8,521 bases of DNA, from assembly GCA_036734545.1 (NCBI GenBank), contig DAIMYJ010000111.1, positions 1 to 8,521 of the forward strand. The letters run 5' to 3'. The DNA comes from UBA7236 sp036734545. GTDB lineage: Bacteria; Bacteroidota; Bacteroidia; Chitinophagales; BACL12. The position numbers and the translations under genes are program-made. This document shows, one piece after another, positions 1 to 5,698 of the stretch. Under the pieces are notes generated by a model. The model was given only the letters and a program-made list of their open reading frames with translations, ran no database searches and was not told the DNA's origin. The number at the start of each line of letters is the position of its first letter. Position 1 is the first letter of the stretch.

Positions 1-36
1 TAACATGGCAGATCGATTCCTTTGTGCTGACAAATT

Positions 37-71
37 ACCAGCCGCCCTATCGGTAAGGGCGGTTGGTTTTT
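37..71 (+). terminator. Intrinsic terminator of an upstream gene outside the window
   Basis: An 11-bp stem is formed by ACCAGCCGCCC (37-47) and GGGCGGTTGGT (57-67), with one G-U wobble and a 9-base loop, and is followed by a T run (68-71) and further T-rich sequence. This is a textbook rho-independent terminator reading rightwards. The window begins with TAA at 1-3, which could be the stop of the gene it serves, but the frame cannot be checked. It insulates the sigma factor gene from upstream transcription. Confidence 0.85.
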
Positions 72-201
72 CTATTTTTATGCCGAAGGACTGCAGGAGC
101 CACATGTCGTAAAACTGAGAACAGCGATGCATACACTCAGCGAAGCACAGTGGCTACCCACAGCACACACTGCCACCAGCACAAAAGGACCCAAACGATC
201 C

Positions 202-753
202 ATGCAGATCGACCCTGAATTGTTATCCGCAGCCGCCAGCGGTGACCGCAAAGCCCAGCACAACCTGTACAAGCAGGCCTACCAGCTGCTAATGGGTGTG
301 TGCAGTCGCTATGCCGGTGACCGCGATGAGGCCATGTCGCTGTTGAATCAGGGATATCTGAAGATATTGATGCATGCCGACAAGCGGAAGGAAAATGTTC
401 CACTCGAGGCCTGGATGCGTCGTATCATGATCAATACCATTATTGACACCTATCGCCTGCAGAAGAACTATAAAGAGCATACGCAACTGGTAGATTATTC
501 AGATCAGGCCACCTCCGAGATACACACTACCGCGGTGAACAGCGATCTGGCAACATTTATACAGGCTGATGAATTGTATCATATGCTAATGCGACTGCCC
601 GATATGACCGGCAAGGTATTCAACCTGTTTGCAATAGACGGCTATAGTCACAAGGAGATATCTGAACTGTTAAATATCAGCGAAGGCACATCCAAATGGC
701 ATGTGAATAATGCCCGAACCTTATTAAAAAATATGTTAGACACACACGATTAA
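202..753 (+). CDS. ECF-like RNA polymerase sigma factor (sigma-70 family), probable Das-type partner of the following membrane protein
   Basis: Directs RNA polymerase to a specific promoter set. From the ATG at 202 the protein has 183 residues. Region sigma-2 covers roughly residues 5-85 and includes the AASGDRKAQ start, LLNQGYLKIL and AWMRRIMINTIIDTYR. Region sigma-4 is at about 125-178, with the helix-turn-helix GYSHKEISELLNISEGTSKW followed by HVNNARTLLK. No sigma-3 is visible, as in ECF factors. An in-frame ATG at 127 would add 25 residues (MHTLSEAQWLP...). I prefer 202 because family members begin just before the AAxGDRKAQ motif and an AAAAGGA sequence lies at 183-189, although its 12-base spacing is long. 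The usual acidic DAEDLLQE motif is replaced by DEAMSLLNQG, a variant I associate with Bacteroidota sigma factors of this group. The stop at 753 lies 9 bases before the next ATG, so the two genes are almost certainly cotranscribed. Target promoters cannot be deduced here. Confidence 0.88.
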   Translation: MQIDPELLSAAASGDRKAQHNLYKQAYQLLMGVCSRYAGDRDEAMSLLNQGYLKILMHADKRKENVPLEAWMRRIMINTIIDTYRLQKNYKEHTQLVDYSDQATSEIHTTAVNSDLATFIQADELYHMLMRLPDMTGKVFNLFAIDGYSHKEISELLNISEGTSKWHVNNARTLLKNMLDTHD

Positions 754-762
754 GTAACCGGC

Positions 763-2217
763 ATGGCAAAGAAAAAATTACCTGAAGAACATCCCATAGA
801 CAAACTGTTCCGCGATGGCATGGAGCAGCGCCAGTTTGTCTATGAGGAGAAATACTGGGAGGAGGCTGAAAAAGCCCTCGCAGGTTTCAACCGTACCGCC
901 TCCCGCAAGCGCCTGGGATGGTGGCTGGGAGGAGCAGCAACGCTGCTGCTGATCATCAGTGTGTTCGTTTGGCAACGCAACACAGGAAACGGCAACATCA
1001 CTTCCGAACACACCGCCATGTCCGGTTCGGAAGAACATGTCCCTGTATCTCCGATAGTTGCGCCTGCATCCGGCGCCGCAAGCGCAACAGCCGATGCATC
1101 CACTGCTGCAACATCATCTGCTGTTATCTTACCCGAACAGCCCGAACAACCATTACCGACCGGCACCCAATCACAATTCAATTCAAACACTTCGAATACT
1201 ACTTTACAAAACACCGGCAATACTGACGATGCAGGTAATACTGCAAATAATACGGCAAACAACAGCACACAACCTGTCACTGATCAAGCTGAAACCCCGA
1301 CAGCAGGAACCAGCGTCAGGGAACAGGAAAGTTCGACAGTAGTTGCCGTGGATCCGGAAGATGTTCAGGAGGTTCCCAACAATGACCCTATGGCTGATCC
1401 CGCCATCGCCATCAGCAGTGCCCTTACGCAGGGTGCATTGCCGCCGCGCGATCTGGGTCAGCCGCGCATGCAATGGTATGCAGGCATGTATGCCGGTACA
1501 CAGCGCTCCTATCCGGCATTCACCGGAGGCCCCGGCATCTGGTCGTCCTATCTGGAAGACAAAGAGCGTCAGGCATTCAGTCCGGTGATCAGCCTGGAAG
1601 CCGGCATGAAGATCAAACGCCTGCCCATCGATATCAATTTGGGTGTCACCTTCATGCAAATGGGTGAGGATGGTTTGTTCGCCATCACCAATACGCTGCA
1701 TGACACGACCATCACCATTGACATTGACTCCACGCTGATCATTGACAGCACCTGGGTGGATACGGCATGGGCATATACCTACGACTGGATGGTAACGGAA
1801 GATTCCATCATCATGATCTCCAGCAATGACACCACCATCATCCGCAAGGCATCAAACCGTTTATACTACGTGGAGATTCCCGTGCTCTTCGGTTATGTAT
1901 GGCAATATAACAACTGGAATTTCCGTCTGACCACCGGCCCATCCATCGGCATCCTGCACAAACGTGCCGGTTATTATCCGAACGATGACTTCACGGCATT
2001 TGAGGCACTGGAAGACGTCGACTATTTCAATAAGACCGTCTGGTACTGGCGCGCAGAGCCGGCCATCGGATATTCCATTTCACCGAATGTGCTGCTGCAA
2101 TGCCGCGGTTCATTCAGGCTGCAACTGACAGACACCTACGCTGCCGATGACAGGTCGCTCCGCTATTGGACGCACGGCCTGCAGATGGGCTTGCGTTATA
2201 CCTTCACCGGGAAATAA
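763..2217 (+). CDS. Putative dual membrane-spanning anti-sigma factor: cytoplasmic head, single TM helix, disordered linker, outer-membrane beta-barrel
   Basis: A 484-residue protein encoded just behind the sigma factor. Residues 1-50 are charged and cytoplasmic in character (HPIDKLFRDGMEQRQF, then an acidic helix EEKYWEEAEKAL). Residues 51-70 form one hydrophobic helix (LGWWLGGAATLLLIISVFVW) preceded by RKR, which fits an N-in orientation. Residues 73-235 are low-complexity, rich in Ala, Thr, Asn, Ser, Gln and Pro. From about 237 the sequence alternates like an outer-membrane beta-barrel of the PorT-like/OMP_b-brl type (WYAGMYAGTQR; LYYVEIPVLFGYVW at 367-380) and ends in GLRYTFTGK, a plausible terminal strand. 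No cleavable signal peptide is seen; the TM helix would stay in the inner membrane. This plan matches the Dma anti-sigma factors described in Bacteroides thetaiotaomicron, in which one protein spans both membranes and controls its neighbouring sigma factor. The anti-sigma role is inferred from architecture and gene order. A plain porin-family annotation would miss the N-terminal half. Confidence 0.75.
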   Translation: MAKKKLPEEHPIDKLFRDGMEQRQFVYEEKYWEEAEKALAGFNRTASRKRLGWWLGGAATLLLIISVFVWQRNTGNGNITSEHTAMSGSEEHVPVSPIVAPASGAASATADASTAATSSAVILPEQPEQPLPTGTQSQFNSNTSNTTLQNTGNTDDAGNTANNTANNSTQPVTDQAETPTAGTSVREQESSTVVAVDPEDVQEVPNNDPMADPAIAISSALTQGALPPRDLGQPRMQWYAGMYAGTQRSYPAFTGGPGIWSSYLEDKERQAFSPVISLEAGMKIKRLPIDINLGVTFMQMGEDGLFAITNTLHDTTITIDIDSTLIIDSTWVDTAWAYTYDWMVTEDSIIMISSNDTTIIRKASNRLYYVEIPVLFGYVWQYNNWNFRLTTGPSIGILHKRAGYYPNDDFTAFEALEDVDYFNKTVWYWRAEPAIGYSISPNVLLQCRGSFRLQLTDTYAADDRSLRYWTHGLQMGLRYTFTGK

Positions 2218-2234
2218 CCCCTTACCAACAATAA

Positions 2235-2270
2235 AAGGGCATTGATCCGTTTCGGTCAATGCCCTTCTTT
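2235..2270. terminator. Probable bidirectional intrinsic terminator between convergent genes
   Basis: AAGGGCATTGA (2235-2245) pairs perfectly with TCAATGCCCTT (2256-2266). The inner CCG/CGG pairs (2247-2249 with 2253-2255) close a TTT loop after one bulged T at 2246. A T-rich CTTT follows on the plus strand, and TTTTATTGTT follows the stem on the minus strand. It lies 17 bases after the stop of the barrel gene and 22 bases beyond the parE stop, so it can serve both convergent transcripts. Confidence 0.8.
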
Positions 2271-2288
2271 ATGCGCTATACTATAGTG

Positions 2289-4166
2289 TTACACTTCCTC
2301 TACTACTGCAGGTTCTTCCACGATGTCTTTCTCTACTCGCAAATTCTTAATGATGAAGGTCTGCCTGTCAGGTGTGTTCTTACCCATGTAATATTCCAGT
2401 GTAGACTGGATACTCTGCTCCTTGCCGATAATGACAGGCTCCAGACGGATATTATCGCCGATGAAGCCGGCAAATTCGTCAGGCGATATCTCTCCCAATC
2501 CCTTGAATCGCGTGATCTCCGGTTTGCCTGTAAGCTTGCGTATCGCCGCCTGCTTTTCTGACTCGTCGTAACAATAAATGGTCTCTTTTTTATTGCGCAC
2601 ACGGAAGAGTGGCGTCTGCAATATATACAGGTGACCGTTCTTCACCACTTCCGGAAAGAACTGCAGGAAGAAGGTGAGCAGCAAGAGGCGTATATGCATG
2701 CCATCCACGTCGGCATCAGTGGCAACAACGATATGATTATACCGCAGGCCGTCGATACCATCCTCAATATTCAGTGCATGCTGGAGCAGATTGAACTCCT
2801 CGTTCTCGTACACGATTTTCTTGGTAAGTCCGAATACATTGAGCGGCTTTCCCTTCAGGCTGAACACCGCCTGCGACTCCACATCGCGCGCTTTGGTGAT
2901 ACTGCCGCTGGCGCTGTCGCCCTCGGTGATGAACAAGGTACTGCGCAATGATTTCTCATGCTTATCCTCACCGAGGTGATACCTGCAATCGCGCAGTTTG
3001 CGGTTGTGCAGGTTGGCTTTTTTCGCACGCTCATTCGCCAGTTTCTTGATACCGGCGATATCCTTACGCTCGCGTTCACTTTGCAGGATGCGCTTCAGTA
3101 GGGCATCGGCGGTGGCGGGATTTTTATGCAGATAATTATCGAGTTCCTTCTTGATGAAATCCACCACAAAGGCCTTCACCGTTACCTGCTCGCCCGGCGC
3201 CATATAAATGGAACCGAGTTTTGTCTTGGTCTGTGATTCAAATACAGGCTCCTGAATACGCACGGCGATAGCGCCGACTATGGCCTGACGAATGTCGGAT
3301 GCATCAAAATCCTTCTTGTAAAATTCGCGCACGGTCTTCACGATACCCTCACGGAAGGCCGCGAGATGCGTGCCGCCCTGTGTGGTGTTCTGACCGTTCA
3401 CAAAGGAGTAATAATCTTCGCCGTATTCATTCGCATGGGTGAGGGCTATCTCAATATCATCGCCTTTCAGGTGGATGATGGGATAGCGGATGGTCTCTTC
3501 ATTGCTGTTGCGCTTCAGCAGGTCCAGCAGGCCATTCTGCGAATAATATTTCTGACCGTTGAATTGAATGGTAAGCCCGGCATTCAGGAACACATAATTC
3601 CACAGCTGGTCATCCAGATATTCGGGAATAAAATGGTAGTTGCGGAAAATGGTGTTGTCGGGAACAAAGGTCACCAGCGTTCCGTCTCGCTGCTCGGTCT
3701 TGCCGATGGGGCTGTCTTTTTTCAGCAGTCCTTTTTCAAACTCTGCCGACTTGGTCTTTCCTTCGCGGAAGGCCTCCACGCGAAAATAATGACTGAGGGC
3801 ATTCACTGCTTTGGTACCTACGCCGTTCAAACCCACGGATTTCTGGAATGCCGCTGTATCGTATTTGGCACCGGTGTTCATTACGCTCACGCACTCGATC
3901 ACCTTGCCCAGCGGGATACCGCGGCCATAGTCGCGCACGGTCACCTGATGTTTATCGATGGTCACGTCTATACGCTTGCCATAACCCATCATGTACTCAT
4001 CGATGGAGTTGTCGATCACCTCTTTCACCAGGATATAAATACCATCATCCGGCGAAGAGCCATCGCCGAGTTTGCCGATATACATACCGGGGCGCATGCG
4101 CATGTGCTCGATCCAGTCGAGGGTGCGTATGTGTTCTTCTGAATAATTATAATTGGTGTTTGCCAT
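2289..4166 (-). CDS. parE: DNA topoisomerase IV subunit B (ParE), ATPase/TOPRIM subunit
   Basis: With ParC it forms the type IIA topoisomerase that unlinks daughter chromosomes and relaxes supercoils using ATP. The 625 residues match ParE size. The GHKL ATPase shows EVIDNSIDE (E49, N53), RDYGRGIP (79-84) and GLNGVGTKAV (112-121). The switch lysine is in QTK (312-314). The TOPRIM domain has TEGDSA (E415) and DADVDG (D484, D486, D488). RFKGLGEI lies at 553-560. The ending RQTFIIKNLRVEKD resembles ParE more than GyrB, and no GyrB-type insertion is seen. The ATG at 4166 gives a usual N-terminus (HIRTLDWIEHMRMRPGMYIG). The C-terminus ends in a short acidic tail (VEEPAVVEEV). The gene is not followed by parC: downstream are a terminator and a convergent gene. 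GyrB is the only realistic alternative. Confidence 0.95.
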   Translation of the reverse strand: MANTNYNYSEEHIRTLDWIEHMRMRPGMYIGKLGDGSSPDDGIYILVKEVIDNSIDEYMMGYGKRIDVTIDKHQVTVRDYGRGIPLGKVIECVSVMNTGAKYDTAAFQKSVGLNGVGTKAVNALSHYFRVEAFREGKTKSAEFEKGLLKKDSPIGKTEQRDGTLVTFVPDNTIFRNYHFIPEYLDDQLWNYVFLNAGLTIQFNGQKYYSQNGLLDLLKRNSNEETIRYPIIHLKGDDIEIALTHANEYGEDYYSFVNGQNTTQGGTHLAAFREGIVKTVREFYKKDFDASDIRQAIVGAIAVRIQEPVFESQTKTKLGSIYMAPGEQVTVKAFVVDFIKKELDNYLHKNPATADALLKRILQSERERKDIAGIKKLANERAKKANLHNRKLRDCRYHLGEDKHEKSLRSTLFITEGDSASGSITKARDVESQAVFSLKGKPLNVFGLTKKIVYENEEFNLLQHALNIEDGIDGLRYNHIVVATDADVDGMHIRLLLLTFFLQFFPEVVKNGHLYILQTPLFRVRNKKETIYCYDESEKQAAIRKLTGKPEITRFKGLGEISPDEFAGFIGDNIRLEPVIIGKEQSIQSTLEYYMGKNTPDRQTFIIKNLRVEKDIVEEPAVVEEV

Positions 4167-4189
4167 ACGTATCGTTCACTATCAGGGTG

Positions 4190-4197
4190 CAAGTATA
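4190..4197 (-). promoter_or_regulatory. Possible parE promoter -7 element
   Basis: On the minus strand this reads TATACTTG, one mismatch from the Bacteroidota -7 consensus TAnnTTTG, 23 bases before the parE ATG. No TTG stands at the usual 19-base distance upstream, so the -33 part is missing or divergent. The element starts on the last T of the phoH2 terminator tract. Confidence 0.35.
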
Positions 4198-4230
4198 AAA
4201 AAGCAACAGGTCGACGGGTAGTCAACCTGT
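4197..4230 (-). terminator. Intrinsic terminator of phoH2
   Basis: On the minus strand, ACAGGTTGAC (4230-4221) pairs with GTCGACCTGT (4215-4206), with one U-G wobble, around a five-base loop (TACCC). After TGC comes a run of six Ts (4202-4197). The stem begins 19 bases past the phoH2 stop. It separates phoH2 transcription from parE. Confidence 0.75.
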
Positions 4231-4249
4231 GTGCATAACAAAGCTCGGG

Positions 4250-5599
4250 TCACAATAATTCGTTCGCCAGATTGGCCAGTTCTGACCGCTCTCCGCGCTG
4301 CAGGGTGATCACGCTGCACATCGGGTGGTTCTTGATCTTATCGATCAGGTAACTCAGGCCGTTGCTATGTGCATCGAGGTAGGGCGTGTCTATCTGGTTG
4401 ATATCGCCGGTGAACACGATCTTGGTGTTCTCCCCTGCCCTCGTGATGATGGTCTTCACCTCCAGCGGTGTCAGGTTCTGCGCTTCATCTATGATGAAGT
4501 AGATATTGGAGATACTGCGGCCGCGGATATAGGCCAGCGGCTGGATCACCAGCTTCTCCTGTTCCACCATCTGCGCAATGGCCTTGTATTCACTGTCGTT
4601 CTGCTCGAACTGGTTCTGGATCATTTTCAGGTTGTCCCACAGCGGCTCCATATAGGGATTCAGCTTGGACTTGATATCGCCGGGCAGGTAGCCGATGTCT
4701 TTATTGTTGAGCGGGATGATGGGACGGGCGAGAAATATCTGTTTATAATTTCTGCGCTGTTCCAGGGCGCTGGCCAGTGCCAGCAGGGTTTTACCTGTTC
4801 CGCTTTGTCCCTGAAGGGCGATGAGTTTGATGTTCGGATTCAGCAGGACGTTGAGTGCGAATACCTGCTCGGCATTCCTGGGCTTGATGCTGTAGGCGGT
4901 GGATTTGTTAATGCGTTCGAACACCTTATCCTCCGCATTATAGCTGGCCAGCACACTGCTGCTGCCATTCTTCAGGATAAAACACTGGTTGGCATACGGC
5001 TCGTGCTTCAGCACCTTTTTGAATCCGATGAACCCATCGCTGTATATCTTATCTATCGTGCCATGATCGATCCCTTCAATGGTCTCTATCGGCTCCTTCA
5101 GGAAGTTGGGATCCTGAATTTTATCATTCTTGTAATCTTCCGCCAGCAGGCCGAGTGCCTTGGCTTTGATGCGCAGGTTGATATCCTTGCTCACCAGCAC
5201 GACCGTGCTCTCCGGATGCTTCTGCTTAACGACCAGCGCTGTATTCAGTATCTTATGATCGGGCTTCTCTTCGCCGAATACTTCTTCGGCATTGATACCG
5301 GATTCCTCATACATCATCACGATCATCTTGCCGGTGCTGCGACCGTTAATGGGGCGCCATTCCTGCAGTGTCGATTCTTTGGATTTGCCATCCAGGAAAC
5401 GGATGAATTCACGTGCCTCGAAGTTGATGGTCTCGTTCCCCTTTTTGAAATTATCCAGTTCCTCCAGAACCGTGATGGGAATTACGATATCGTGTTCTTC
5501 AAATTTGTTTACGGAGTTATGATCGTGCAGTATGACCGAAGTGTCGAGAATGAAGATCTTTTTTTCTTCCTGCACTTTTGCCCGCTTCTTTGACGCCAT
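4250..5599 (-). CDS. phoH2: PIN-PhoH fusion protein (PhoH2 type), predicted RNase/ATP-dependent RNA-unwinding enzyme
   Basis: 449 residues with two domains. An N-terminal PIN nuclease domain (about 13-150) carries the acidic residues expected for metal binding: D19 in FILDTSVIL, E46 in VLEELD, D114 in KPDHKIL and D139 in VSKDINLRIKA. A C-terminal PhoH ATPase (about 238-449) has Walker A GQSGTGKT (264-271), Walker B FIIDEAQN (D371, E372) and TGDINQID (397-404). The linker (about 160-238) includes the family pattern DKIYSDGFIG. Characterised PhoH2 proteins of mycobacteria are sequence-specific RNases with RNA helicase activity, encoded with a small antitoxin (PhoAT). The Bacteroidota homologue is cytoplasmic by sequence, and its substrate is unknown. 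All catalytic motifs look intact. A TTG-N19-TAACATTG element sits just upstream and a terminator just downstream, so it is probably monocistronic. No antitoxin-like ORF precedes it. Confidence 0.92.
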   Translation of the reverse strand: MASKKRAKVQEEKKIFILDTSVILHDHNSVNKFEEHDIVIPITVLEELDNFKKGNETINFEAREFIRFLDGKSKESTLQEWRPINGRSTGKMIVMMYEESGINAEEVFGEEKPDHKILNTALVVKQKHPESTVVLVSKDINLRIKAKALGLLAEDYKNDKIQDPNFLKEPIETIEGIDHGTIDKIYSDGFIGFKKVLKHEPYANQCFILKNGSSSVLASYNAEDKVFERINKSTAYSIKPRNAEQVFALNVLLNPNIKLIALQGQSGTGKTLLALASALEQRRNYKQIFLARPIIPLNNKDIGYLPGDIKSKLNPYMEPLWDNLKMIQNQFEQNDSEYKAIAQMVEQEKLVIQPLAYIRGRSISNIYFIIDEAQNLTPLEVKTIITRAGENTKIVFTGDINQIDTPYLDAHSNGLSYLIDKIKNHPMCSVITLQRGERSELANLANELL

Positions 5600-5615
5600 A
5601 GTAATATTTCTACGT

Positions 5616-5645
5616 CAATGTTAACCTACCTGATGCAGAATCCAA
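5616..5645 (-). promoter_or_regulatory. Bacteroidota-type promoter of phoH2
   Basis: On the minus strand TTG (5645-5643) is followed after exactly 19 bases by TAACATTG (5623-5616). This matches the Bacteroidota primary sigma consensus TTG-N19-TAnnTTTG with one mismatch. Transcription would start around 5611, leaving a leader of about 12 bases that is A/T-rich and has no Shine-Dalgarno sequence. Confidence 0.6.
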
Positions 5646-5698
5646 ACCCGGTTATCCCTAGCCTTTGTTGATAATGTACGCTGGTACGTACAGACACC

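Noticed and set aside
73..80. TATTTTTA as a -7 element for the sigma factor operon
   Set aside because: It lies in the T-rich tail of the upstream terminator, lacks the final G and has no TTG 19 bases upstream. It is possible but not supported.
127..201. 25-residue N-terminal extension of the sigma factor from the ATG at 127
   Set aside because: The extension is low in conserved character and precedes the point where this family normally begins. It cannot be excluded without protein data.
3366..4142. A 258-codon plus-strand open frame inside parE
   Set aside because: It lies in the same codon-aligned antisense register as the phoH2 shadow and runs over the conserved ATPase domain of parE. 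No domain or start signal is visible.
4325..5593. A 422-codon plus-strand open frame across nearly all of phoH2
   Set aside because: It is codon-aligned with the antisense of phoH2, so its stops would come only from TTA, CTA or TCA codons, which this gene avoids. The product has no recognisable domain. It is a codon-bias shadow.
5643..5660. Resemblance to the I-SceI homing endonuclease site on the minus strand (TAGGGATAACCGGGTTTG)
   Set aside because: Four of 18 positions differ, and there is no intron or endonuclease gene nearby. It overlaps the phoH2 promoter region and is chance similarity.
5675..5692. Small hairpin TGTACG-CTGGTA-CGTACA after the glpD stop, as a possible terminator
   Set aside because: The stem is only six pairs and no T run follows on the minus strand. 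It is too weak to call as a glpD terminator.
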